From assembly GCA_902805805.1 (NCBI GenBank), contig CADCUE010000281.1, forward strand, positions 1-22,545: a DNA stretch of 22,545 nucleotides, in the 5' to 3' direction. This DNA comes from an uncultured Frankineae bacterium (GTDB lineage: Bacteria > Actinomycetota > Actinomycetes > Mycobacteriales > SCTD01). A program made the position numbers and the translations under genes. How positions within the stretch are numbered: the first letter of the stretch is position 1; each line of letters starts with the position of its first letter. Shown here one piece after another: positions 14,849 through 21,437 of this stretch. Under the pieces are notes generated by a model, which was given only the letters and a program-made list of their open reading frames with translations, did no database searches and was not told the DNA's origin.

Positions 14849-15913
14849 ATGGACGTCCAGGAGGTGGTGCGCCGGCGGCTCGCCGCGAACGGCCTGGCCG
14901 CAGAACGCCCGGGCGATCCCGAGCAGGTCGTGCGCTCCCTGCTGGCCGTGCAGTCGCAGGACGTGCAGCCGTCGGCGTGGTCGGTGGCCCAGCGGCTCGT
15001 CGGCGGGACGGAGGCCCTCGTCGAGCAGGCGCGGGCGCAGGGGCGTCTGCTGCGGACGCACGTCCTGCGCACCACCTGGCACGACGTCGCGGCCGAGGAC
15101 CTGCGCTGGCTGCTGCGGCTCACCGGTCCACGGGTGCTGCTCGCGACGGCCGGGGTGCGCCGCGAGCTCGGCCTCGACGACGACCTGCTCGCGACCGCCC
15201 GTCGGGCGGTCGAGTCGGCGCTGCCCGGCCGCTCGCTCACCCGGGCCGAGCTGGCTGCGGTCCTCGCCGCCGCGGGGGTGGTGCTCGACAGCCGGGCGCT
15301 GGGCCACCTGCTCATGCACCTGGAGCTCACGGGCGTGGTCTGCAGCGGCGAGCGGCGCGGCCGCTGGCAGACGCACGCCCTGCTCGACGAGCGCGTGCCG
15401 CCGACGCCCGAGCCCGATCACGAGACGGCCGTCGCCGAGCTCGTCCGGCGCTTCCTGCACGGCCACGGACCGGCCGCCGCGCAGGACCTCGCCTGGTGGT
15501 CGAGCCTGCGGGTGAGCGACGTCCGCACCGGACTCGCCGCGCTGGGCGACGCAGTCCGTCGCCACGAGGTCGGCGACCTCGAGCTGTGGAGCCCGGCCGA
15601 CGGACCGCCCCCGGCAGCCGACACCGGAGTGCTGCTCGTCCAGCTGTACGACGAGCACCTCGTCGCCTTCACCCGCTCCAAGACCTTGAGCGACCCCGAG
15701 CGGGTCACGTCGACGCGCACCCGCCCCTTCCTCGGCGTCGTGCTGCAGGACGGGGTGGTGGCCGGCTCGTGGGGCCGGACCGTGGGTCCCGCCGGCGTGA
15801 CGGTGCACGTGGCACCGATCGGCGACCTCGACCCGGCCGCAGTGGCTGCAGCAGCGCAGCGCTACGGCGCCTTCCTGGGACTTCCGGCGACCGTCCGGCT
15901 CAAGGCCGGTTGA
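14849..15913 (+). CDS. Winged-helix DNA-binding domain protein (HTH_42, AlkZ/YcaQ-like)
   Basis: A 354-residue protein of the widespread actinobacterial HTH_42 family (formerly DUF1006), which also contains the AlkZ and YcaQ DNA glycosylases. Supporting segments are LLAVQSQDVQPSAWSVAQRL (residues 31-50), GRLLRTHVLRTTWHDVAAEDLRW (about 65-87), LTRAELAAVLAAAGV, FLHGHGPAAAQDLAWWSSL and the C-terminal RPFLGVVLQDGVVAGSWGR. AlkZ enzymes carry a Gln-hydrophobic-Gln motif. Here the corresponding stretch reads Q35-S36-Q37, so the Gln pair is present but the middle residue is Ser. Whether it is a glycosylase is open. The ATG start has only a weak GCGGGG upstream. It is separated from menD by a hairpin, so it is probably an independent unit. 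Confidence 0.82.
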   Translation: MDVQEVVRRRLAANGLAAERPGDPEQVVRSLLAVQSQDVQPSAWSVAQRLVGGTEALVEQARAQGRLLRTHVLRTTWHDVAAEDLRWLLRLTGPRVLLATAGVRRELGLDDDLLATARRAVESALPGRSLTRAELAAVLAAAGVVLDSRALGHLLMHLELTGVVCSGERRGRWQTHALLDERVPPTPEPDHETAVAELVRRFLHGHGPAAAQDLAWWSSLRVSDVRTGLAALGDAVRRHEVGDLELWSPADGPPPAADTGVLLVQLYDEHLVAFTRSKTLSDPERVTSTRTRPFLGVVLQDGVVAGSWGRTVGPAGVTVHVAPIGDLDPAAVAAAAQRYGAFLGLPATVRLKAG

Positions 15914-15959
15914 CTCCCGTCGGCTGGGGAACCTGCCGGACTCCGACGACCGAGGGAGT
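15913..15959 (+). promoter_or_regulatory. Imperfect hairpin that could mask the ribosome binding site of the 15966 gene
   Basis: ACTCCC-GTCGG (15913-15923) can pair with CCGAC (15943-15947) and GGGAGT (15954-15959), leaving a six-base bulge. The GGGAG in the right arm is the ribosome binding site of the next gene. The structure may alternatively be a terminator for the winged-helix gene. Confidence 0.3.
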
Positions 15960-15965
15960 TCCGCC

Positions 15966-16196
15966 ATGGCCAGCCAGCACAGCCCCGCCGACGACATCGT
16001 CTACAACCTGGTGAGCGTGCAGTACCACGCTCTGCAGGCCGCGCAGTCCTACGACTCCTACGTCCAGGACGCGGAGGGACACGACGACGTCCAGGCCTTC
16101 TTCAAGCAGTGCGCCGAGCAGGACGCCGAGCGGGCGAAGACCTGCCACCAGCTGCTCGGCACGCTCACCTCGAGCGGGGGGCTGTCGCCCTCCTGA
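15966..16196 (+). CDS. Small conserved, probably helical-bundle protein of unknown function
   Basis: A 76-residue protein, largely helical by eye. One amphipathic helix runs through about residues 8-30 (ADDIVYNLVSVQYHALQAAQ), and a second through about 40-66 (DVQAFFKQCAEQDAERAKT). The H/Q/E/Y-rich pattern is reminiscent of half of a ferritin-like four-helix bundle, but no metal site can be assigned with confidence. There are two cysteines (CAEQ and CHQLL). The ATG has a clear GGGAG site seven bases upstream. It converges on azlD, with a strong hairpin between them. I do not recognise the family by name. Confidence 0.78.
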   Translation: MASQHSPADDIVYNLVSVQYHALQAAQSYDSYVQDAEGHDDVQAFFKQCAEQDAERAKTCHQLLGTLTSSGGLSPS

Positions 16197-16215
16197 GCCC
16201 GCGGGCCTGATCGGC

Positions 16216-16252
16216 GGTCCTCGGCGTCGGCGCTCAGTCGACGCCGAGGACC
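16216..16252. terminator. Strong bidirectional hairpin between the 15966 gene and azlD
   Basis: GGTCCTCGGCGTCG (16216-16229) is perfectly complementary to CGACGCCGAGGACC (16239-16252): fourteen pairs around a nine-base loop. The right arm encodes the last residues of AzlD and its stop codon lies in the loop. The hairpin sits exactly between two convergent genes, as expected of a shared terminator. No T-tract follows on either strand. Confidence 0.7.
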
Positions 16253-16554
16253 CGCAGGAGCGCCGTCACCACAGCCGCGGCGACGACCGCGACGAGCAGG
16301 GGCGTGCGACGCCACAGCAGCACGCCGGCCACGACGACGCCTGCCGTGTCGGCACCGACGTGCAGCCGCTCGCCGTCGGCCAGGGCGTTGGTCACCACGA
16401 GCGCCGACAGCAGGGCCGCGCCGAGCAGCACGACCACGCGCACCGCAGGCGCCGGGAGCTCACGCGCGCCGGTGGCGGCCGGGCCCACGCCCTTGGTGAT
16501 CACGGTGACGACGGCGCACAGCGCCACGGTCAGCCAGACCGTCGAGCCGCTCAC
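16234..16554 (-). CDS. azlD: AzlD-family branched-chain amino acid exporter small subunit
   Basis: A 106-residue membrane protein with four hydrophobic segments: about residues 5-21, 36-57, 69-83 and 86-103. The size and pattern (TVALCAVVTVITKGVGPA, AVRVVVLLGAALLSALVVTNAL) are those of AzlD, the small partner of AzlC in LIV-E type export of branched-chain amino acids. The GTG start overlaps the azlC stop as GTGA, giving coupled translation. The gene ends in a strong hairpin. The name rests on the pairing with azlC as much as on the sequence. Confidence 0.88.
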   Translation of the reverse strand: MSGSTVWLTVALCAVVTVITKGVGPAATGARELPAPAVRVVVLLGAALLSALVVTNALADGERLHVGADTAGVVVAGVLLWRRTPLLVAVVAAAVVTALLRVLGVD

Positions 16555-17204
16555 GTCGGTCGGCGCAGGCCGACGAGCGCGGCCGCCGCGGCCACCAGCA
16601 CCGGCACGCCGGGCGGCGACACCGGCACGAGGACCAGGGCGAGGACAGCACCGCCGAGGGCGACGCGCGCCTTGCGCCCGTCGCGCAGCTCGCCGATGAG
16701 CAGCGAGAGGAAGAACGCCGGGAAGACGGCGTCGAGCCCGAGCGCCCGGGCGTCCAGGGACGGCGCGGCGACCCCGGCGAGGGTCCCCGCGACCCACGCG
16801 ACGTACTGAACGCCGGTGTGCCCGAACAGGTAGGAGCGGTCGAAGCCGCCGTCGCCGCGCGCCGCCATGACCCACGACGAGTCGACCACCGCCTGCCCCT
16901 CGACGGCCCGCCGCAGGCGGCTGCCCCGCAGGGACGGACCCAGCGCGAAGCCCATCGGCACGAAGCGGGAGTTCATCAGCGCGGCCGCGCCCACCGCGGC
17001 GCCGAGCCCGCCGCCCGCTGCCAGGATGGCGACCGCGGCGAACTGCGCGCTCCCGGCGAAGACCACCGCCGACATGACCACGGCCGCCACGGGCGACAGG
17101 CCGAGGTCCGTGGCCACGACGCCGAACGACAGCGCGAGGACCCCGGACGCCCCGGCGTACGGCAGACCGGCGCGCGCCCCCTCGCGCCAGGACCTCTCGG
17201 ACAC
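16551..17204 (-). CDS. azlC: AzlC-family branched-chain amino acid exporter large subunit
   Basis: A 217-residue polytopic membrane protein of the AzlC family. Family segments are SWREGARAGLPYAGASGVLALSFG, the FAGSAQFAAVAILAAGG loop, ALMNSRFVPMGFALGPSL, and DSSWVMAARGDGGFDRSYLFG. Roughly six to seven hydrophobic helices are present. With AzlD it would export leucine, isoleucine, valine or analogues. I place the start at GTG 17204 (MSERSWREG), because TAGCGT lies exactly seven bases upstream, a good leaderless -10. The in-frame GTG at 17213 would overlap that hexamer. It follows the isochorismate synthase gene by 44 bases and could also be co-transcribed with it. Confidence 0.87.
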   Translation of the reverse strand: MSERSWREGARAGLPYAGASGVLALSFGVVATDLGLSPVAAVVMSAVVFAGSAQFAAVAILAAGGGLGAAVGAAALMNSRFVPMGFALGPSLRGSRLRRAVEGQAVVDSSWVMAARGDGGFDRSYLFGHTGVQYVAWVAGTLAGVAAPSLDARALGLDAVFPAFFLSLLIGELRDGRKARVALGGAVLALVLVPVSPPGVPVLVAAAAALVGLRRPT

Positions 17205-17211
17205 CCGCCGC

Positions 17212-17217
17212 ACGCTA
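17212..17217 (-). promoter_or_regulatory. Candidate -10 element of a leaderless azlC promoter
   Basis: TAGCGT on the minus strand, seven bases before GTG 17204, with no ribosome binding site between. It decides between the two possible azlC start codons. No clear -35 was found. Confidence 0.4.
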
Positions 17218-17248
17218 GTGCGGGACCGCCCGGCGCCGACCGGGGCGC

Positions 17249-18493
17249 TCAGGCCTGCAGCGCGTCGCGCACGGGCACGAGCTTGGCGGCGCTCTCCGCC
17301 AGCTCCTCCTGCGGCTCTGAGCCGGCCACGATCCCGCAGCCGGCGAACAGCCGCAGCCGGCGCGCGTCGTCGGGGTCGAGCTCGGCGCAGCGCAGCGCGA
17401 TGCACCACTCCCCGTCGCCGTCCGCGCCCGTCCACCCGACCGGCCCGGTGTAGCGGCCCCGGTCCAGGCCCTCGAGGTCGCGGATGACCTGCATCGCCGC
17501 GTCCGTCGGGGTGCCGCACACCGCAGCGGACGGGTGCAGCGACGCGACCAGCGCCAGCGACGACGCGCCGTCCGCGACGGTGGCCCGCACGTCCGTGGCC
17601 AGGTGCATGACGTTGGCCAGGTGGAGCACGAACGGCTCCTCGGGGACGTCCACCGCGTCGCAGTGCGGAGCGAGCGCCTCGGCGACCGACCGGACGGCGT
17701 ACTCGTGCTCCTCGAGGTCCTTGCTCGAGCGGGCGAGCGAGGTCGCCTGGTCGACGTCGCGCCCGGCGTCACCGCTGCGGCGGATGGTCCCCGCGAGGAC
17801 CCGGCTGGTGGCCACGCCGTTCTCGAGCCGCACCAGCACCTCGGGCGTCGCGCCGAACACCCCGTCGACGGCGAAGGTCCGGCACTCGGGGTAGTCGGCG
17901 GCCAGGCGCTGGAGCGGCCAGCGGACGTCGAGGGGCGTCTCGGTCCGGGCCTCGAGGTCGCGGGCGAGGACGACCTTGGCGACCTCCCCGGCCGCGATGC
18001 GCTGCACGGCGTCCGCCACCACGGAGGTCCAGCCGGCGCTGCTGCGCGAGCCGTCCGCGAAGCGCACGGGTCCCGGCGGGCGCACCGCCGTCACCGCTGT
18101 CGGTGGGGTCGGGACGCGTCCGCTGTCGATGGTCGTCGTCCACTGCACGCCGTCGCGACGACCCACGACGACCTCGGGCACGATCAGGACCGACGAGGCG
18201 CGGTCACCGTCGAAGGCGAACGATCCGAAGGCCACCAGCCCGGTGCCCGGCAGCCGCACGTCGTCCTCGACCTCCGAGCGAGCGGTGAGCTCGCGCCACC
18301 ACTCCTGCGCCAGGCCGAAGTGGTCCGGACCGGACAGGTCGAGGCGCGCGGCCTCCCCCCAGCCGACCACGCCCTCGCCGGCGCTCACCCAGGCCAGCGC
18401 ACCGTCCTCCGGCAGCAGGTCCAGCAGCGGTCCCGGCTCGTCCCGCCGCACGGTGCGCACCGTGAGCAGCGCGAGCGCGGGAGCGGAGGTCAC
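17249..18493 (-). CDS. menF: Isochorismate synthase
   Basis: A 414-residue chorismate-binding enzyme (MenF/EntC/DhbC family) that converts chorismate to isochorismate, the first committed step to menaquinone. Signatures: GEVAKVVLARDLE (residues 169-181, with the catalytic Lys at 173), FGATPEVLVRLENG (213-226), RVLAGTIRRSGD (231-242), SKDLEEHEYAVRSV (257-270), HPSAAVCGTPTDAA (320-333) and the C-terminal FAGCGIVAGSEPQEEL (383-398), where the usual AGAGI reads AGCGI. The start is set at GTG 18493 (MTSAPALALL), because TACGCT lies five bases upstream. A GTG at 18553 would add 20 residues of non-conserved sequence. The gene is unlinked to the main men block but only about 2.4 kb away. Siderophore (EntC) or salicylate use is possible; the nearby men genes make menaquinone more likely. 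Confidence 0.92.
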   Translation of the reverse strand: MTSAPALALLTVRTVRRDEPGPLLDLLPEDGALAWVSAGEGVVGWGEAARLDLSGPDHFGLAQEWWRELTARSEVEDDVRLPGTGLVAFGSFAFDGDRASSVLIVPEVVVGRRDGVQWTTTIDSGRVPTPPTAVTAVRPPGPVRFADGSRSSAGWTSVVADAVQRIAAGEVAKVVLARDLEARTETPLDVRWPLQRLAADYPECRTFAVDGVFGATPEVLVRLENGVATSRVLAGTIRRSGDAGRDVDQATSLARSSKDLEEHEYAVRSVAEALAPHCDAVDVPEEPFVLHLANVMHLATDVRATVADGASSLALVASLHPSAAVCGTPTDAAMQVIRDLEGLDRGRYTGPVGWTGADGDGEWCIALRCAELDPDDARRLRLFAGCGIVAGSEPQEELAESAAKLVPVRDALQA

Positions 18494-18760
18494 ACCCCAG
18501 CGTAAGAGCCGGTCGGCAGGCCAGCCTCTCGGCGTGCCCGTGAGCCGGGCCACGGCGCCCGACGTCGCCCGGGACGCGGTGCCGCGGAGCGCTCCGCAAG
18601 CGCGGCCGCCTCCCGCACGCCGCCGTCGTCGTACCGACCGTGTGCCGCCTGACCACGCTGCACACGTCCTGATCGCGGCAGGACGGTCTGCACGCTCGGC
18701 ACCGGCGCGGGCACCGGCCGACGTGACCAGCTCGTGTGCCGGACGGTCAGCGCAGGCTGC
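18494..18760. other. Non-coding gap between photolyase and isochorismate synthase genes
   Basis: About 267 bases with no open frame that looks coding. It contains a perfect 14-base palindrome, GCGGAGCGCTCCGC (18584-18597), which could be an operator or a short terminator for the upstream photolyase transcript. It also holds the putative menF promoter at its left end. I see no tRNA or riboswitch in it. Confidence 0.45.
18499..18504 (-). promoter_or_regulatory. Candidate -10 element of a leaderless menF promoter
   Basis: TACGCT on the minus strand, five bases before the GTG at 18493, with no ribosome binding site. It fits TAnnnT and favours the shorter start, although five bases is at the short end for a leaderless message. 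Confidence 0.35.
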
Positions 18761-20239
18761 TCATGGCGGCGCGTCGCCCCGCTCGCGCTCCTGGACCACC
18801 AGGGCGTCGAGGTCGCGCAGCCGCCGCAGGCCCGTCAGCGGCTGGCGCATCCGGCGGTTGTCCTGCAGCCGCTCGGCGTTGCGCTCGAGGAAGGCCCAGT
18901 AGCCCGCCGTGTAGGGGCAGGCCGTCTCGCCGACGCGGACCTTCGGGTCGTAGGCGCAGCCGCCGCAGTAGTCGCTCATCCGGTCGAGGTAGGCGCCGCC
19001 GGCGGCGTAGGGCTTGGTGGTCATGAGGCCGCCGTCGGCGTGCTGGCTCATCCCGGTGACGTTCGGCAGCATCACCCAGTCGTAGCCGTCGACGAAGACC
19101 TCGTGGAACCACGCGGTCACCTGCCGCGGGTCCCAGCCGCGCTGCAGCGCGTAGTTGCCGAGCACCATCAGCCGCGGGATGTGGTGCACCCACCCCCGCT
19201 CGCGCAGGTCCCGCAGGACCGACGACAGGCAGTTGGCGGTCACCTGCTGCTCGGCGTCGAGGGTGCGGAACCACTCCGGCAGCTCGGCGGTCGCCTGGAG
19301 GGCGTTGCGGTCGCGGTAGTCCTGCGGGAAGTGCCAGTACAGCGACCAGATGTACTCGCGCCAGCCGATCACCTGGCGGACGTAGCCCTCGACGCTGTTG
19401 AGCGGGGCCCGGCCCTGCCGGTAGGCCCGCTCGGCCGCGTGGACGCACTCCAGGGGGTGCAGCAGGCCGAGGTTGAGCGCGGGCGACAGGGCGCTGTGCG
19501 CCATCCACGGGTCCTGCGCCAGCATGGCGTCCTCGGTCGGCCCGAAGTCCGCGAGCCGGTGCTCGACGAAGTGCTGCAGGCGCGCGGTGGCCTCCCACCG
19601 CGTCGCCGGAGCCCAGCGCGGGGCGTCCTCGCCGACGAAGTCGGCGAGACCGTCGCGCTGCCAGCGGTCGAGGTCCTCGCGCACCTGCGCGTCGACGTCG
19701 TCCTCGCCGGGCAGCCACGGCTCCTCGAGGCCCAGGGTCCGGCGCTTCGGCGGCGGCTCGCGGTTGTCGTGGTCGAGGTTCCACCGCCCACCGGCCGGCT
19801 CGTCGCCGTCCATGAGCAGGCCGAAGCGGACGCGCTGCCAGCGGTAGAAGTCCTCCATGAGCAGCCGCTTGCGGCCGCTGACCCACGTCGAGAAGTCCTC
19901 GCGCGTCGTGGCGAAGCCCCGGCCCTCCGGGACGACCTCGAAGCCGCGCTCGCGCACGAAGCGGTCGGCGGCGTACGAGGTGGGCTGCACCACCGACAGC
20001 GGCTCGTCGCCCAGCTCGCGCAGCGCCTCGTCGTAGGTGTCGACCTGCAGGAAGACCGCCTGCTCGCCGAGCTCGAGCGCCCGGTGGCGCAGCCCGGACA
20101 GCAGCAGGTGCGCCTTGGCCCGGTGGAACCGGCGGCGGCGGAACACCGCCCGGGACTCGACCAGCAGCGCCGGCTGGTCGGGTCGGTCGAGGAACTGCGG
20201 CCCGAGCTGGTCGGCGAACAGCCAGCGTCGCGGAGTCAT
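18761..20239 (-). CDS. phrB: FeS-cluster (6-4) photolyase / cryptochrome family protein (PhrB type)
   Basis: A 492-residue member of the prokaryotic FeS-BCP branch of the photolyase/cryptochrome superfamily. These are flavoproteins that use blue light to repair (6-4) photoproducts. Four cysteines, C337, C425, C428 and C441, have spacings of 88, 3 and 13. As I recall them, the 4Fe-4S ligands of Agrobacterium PhrB (350, 438, 441, 454) have the same spacings. The His pair needed for (6-4) repair is present as H352-H353 in GWVHHIPRLMVLGNYA. The N-terminal antenna domain starts RRWLFADQLGPQF, and the C-terminal FAD domain includes EGYVRQVIGWREYIW and YCGGCAYDP. The ATG start is 12 bases after the preceding small gene, so it probably belongs to the DUF2975-XRE transcript. 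A signalling rather than repair role cannot be excluded. Confidence 0.94.
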   Translation of the reverse strand: MTPRRWLFADQLGPQFLDRPDQPALLVESRAVFRRRRFHRAKAHLLLSGLRHRALELGEQAVFLQVDTYDEALRELGDEPLSVVQPTSYAADRFVRERGFEVVPEGRGFATTREDFSTWVSGRKRLLMEDFYRWQRVRFGLLMDGDEPAGGRWNLDHDNREPPPKRRTLGLEEPWLPGEDDVDAQVREDLDRWQRDGLADFVGEDAPRWAPATRWEATARLQHFVEHRLADFGPTEDAMLAQDPWMAHSALSPALNLGLLHPLECVHAAERAYRQGRAPLNSVEGYVRQVIGWREYIWSLYWHFPQDYRDRNALQATAELPEWFRTLDAEQQVTANCLSSVLRDLRERGWVHHIPRLMVLGNYALQRGWDPRQVTAWFHEVFVDGYDWVMLPNVTGMSQHADGGLMTTKPYAAGGAYLDRMSDYCGGCAYDPKVRVGETACPYTAGYWAFLERNAERLQDNRRMRQPLTGLRRLRDLDALVVQERERGDAPP

Positions 20240-20251
20240 GCCCCGACCGGA

Positions 20252-20569
20252 CTAGGCCGGTCGGCTGCCGTGGCCGGACAGGGAGCCGCCCTCAGGGTCA
20301 TCGGTCTCGCCGATGGCCGCGGCCTGCTCGAGGTCGCCGCCCCCCTCCGTGCCGAGGTGCGGCGACCGCTCCCCGAGGTCCTTGCGCAGCTGCTCACGGG
20401 CGCCTGTCTCGCCGTCGGCGCCGGCGCCCGGCAGCCCGCCCGAGCCCGGGCCGGCCGAGTCCATCCGGTCGGCGGCGTCCCCGCCCCGCACGCCGGGCTC
20501 GTCGAGGCCGGAGGGCCGGGGGGCGTCGGTGCGGGTGTCGTCGGACTGCTGCGGCAGCGGCTCGGTCAT
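20252..20569 (-). CDS. Small disordered acidic protein of unknown function
   Basis: A 105-residue protein dominated by Gly, Asp, Glu, Pro, Ser and Ala, with almost no hydrophobic core. It is probably intrinsically disordered. A short stretch EQLRKDLGE at about residues 59-67 may be helical. No cysteine, membrane segment or known motif is visible. The ATG overlaps the XRE-gene stop (ATGA), which supports it as a real, coupled gene. It lies 12 bases before the photolyase start. I do not recognise it. Similar small polar proteins in actinobacteria are often stress-related, but nothing here proves that. Confidence 0.7.
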   Translation of the reverse strand: MTEPLPQQSDDTRTDAPRPSGLDEPGVRGGDAADRMDSAGPGSGGLPGAGADGETGAREQLRKDLGERSPHLGTEGGGDLEQAAAIGETDDPEGGSLSGHGSRPA

Positions 20570-20832
20570 GCGTCCGACCGTGCCCGGGTGGGCTCCGGTG
20601 CATGCGCCGCGGACGGGGTCACGCTGAAGACGTCGCCGGGCTGGCAGCCGAGCACCTCGCAGATCGCCGTGAGGGTGGAGAACCGCACCGCCCGCGCCCG
20701 GTCGTTCTTGAGCACCGACAGGTTGACGACCGTGACGCCGACGGTGCGGGCGAGCTCGGTGAGCGTCATGCCGCGACGCTCGAGCAGGTCGTCGAGGTGG
20801 CACACGACCCGGTGGGTGTCCTCGGCCGGCAC
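20566..20832 (-). CDS. XRE-family helix-turn-helix regulator (DUF2975-associated type)
   Basis: An 88-residue Cro/CI-type repressor. The HTH is seen as MTLTELARTVGVTVVNLSVLKNDRARAVRFSTLTAICEVLGCQPGDVFSV at about residues 22-71: helices LTELARTVG and TVVNLSVLKN, then the usual FSTLTAICEVLGCQPGD dimer-proximal part. This compact type is regularly found next to DUF2975 membrane proteins. The GTG start overlaps the upstream DUF2975 stop by one base (TAGTG), and the stop overlaps the next ATG. It is a natural candidate to bind the palindromes at 21438-21467 and repress its own operon. Confidence 0.9.
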   Translation of the reverse strand: MPAEDTHRVVCHLDDLLERRGMTLTELARTVGVTVVNLSVLKNDRARAVRFSTLTAICEVLGCQPGDVFSVTPSAAHAPEPTRARSDA

Positions 20833-21413
20833 TAGACCAGGCCCTCGACGTCCTCGCGCAGCCGCGCACCACGGGAGAAGACCTCGGCGAGGAAGGCGAT
20901 GAGGACTCCGACCGAGGCGGGCCACAGCTCGATCTCCAGCACCCAGGTGCTCGAGCCGTCGGACGCCACGAGCGGCTCGACGACCGACGCGTGACTGATC
21001 CCCTGCAGCACCGGCAGCAGGAGACCGCCGACGACGACCAGGGCCGCGAGGGCCGTGAGGCGCCGGGCGTTCGCCACCGTGAAGGGGTCGCCCAGGCGCA
21101 GGGTGCGCACCACGCCGAGCAGCAGCCGCGCCGCGACGGCCGCGAGCACGAGGACCACGAGGCCGGGCAGCAGGTCCCAGGCGTACTGGGCGGTGGTCGG
21201 GTCGTCGACGACGACCGTGCCGGACAGCGGCCCCGTGATGAGCTCCGCCGACCGCACCAGCGCGTCGGGCACCGCGCCGGACGCCTGCAGGGGATCGCCG
21301 CGCAGCGCCCGGACGAGGTCGACGAGCACGTGCAGCAGCGCGATGGCCGGCACCGTCCACAGCACCCCCTCGAGGAAGAGCTGGTCAGTCCGTGACCACC
21401 GGGTGATCCGCAT
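20832..21413 (-). CDS. DUF2975 domain membrane protein
   Basis: A 193-residue protein with four hydrophobic helices, matching DUF2975. The helices lie at about residues 15-36, 80-103, 120-139 and 157-178. The cytoplasmic loop RTLRLGDPFTVANARRLTALA near residues 103-123 has the family's GDPF-x-x-xNARRL motif. These proteins sit beside a small XRE regulator and may sense a membrane signal for it. I start it at ATG 21413 (MRITRWSRTDQ), which has GGGGGC six bases upstream. An earlier ATG at 21446 lies inside the proposed -10 and operator palindrome, so it would not be in the transcript. The choice therefore depends on the promoter call. Confidence 0.87.
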   Translation of the reverse strand: MRITRWSRTDQLFLEGVLWTVPAIALLHVLVDLVRALRGDPLQASGAVPDALVRSAELITGPLSGTVVVDDPTTAQYAWDLLPGLVVLVLAAVAARLLLGVVRTLRLGDPFTVANARRLTALAALVVVGGLLLPVLQGISHASVVEPLVASDGSSTWVLEIELWPASVGVLIAFLAEVFSRGARLREDVEGLV

Positions 21414-21437
21414 GATGCCCCCATCGACGATCGTTGT

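Noticed and set aside
12571..15330. A 919-codon minus-strand open frame opposite menC, menD and the winged-helix gene.
   Set aside because: It is a low-complexity Arg/Ser/Ala/Pro translation opposite three well-recognised genes; a compositional artefact.
18490..18714. A 74-codon minus-strand frame in the gap before menF.
   Set aside because: It is Arg/Pro/Gly-rich without a start context or recognisable feature and ends inside the menF 5' region; probably not a gene.
18734..20902. A 722-codon plus-strand open frame opposite the photolyase gene.
   Set aside because: The protein-level evidence for the photolyase (FeS cysteines and His pair) is decisive. The opposite frame has no domain structure.
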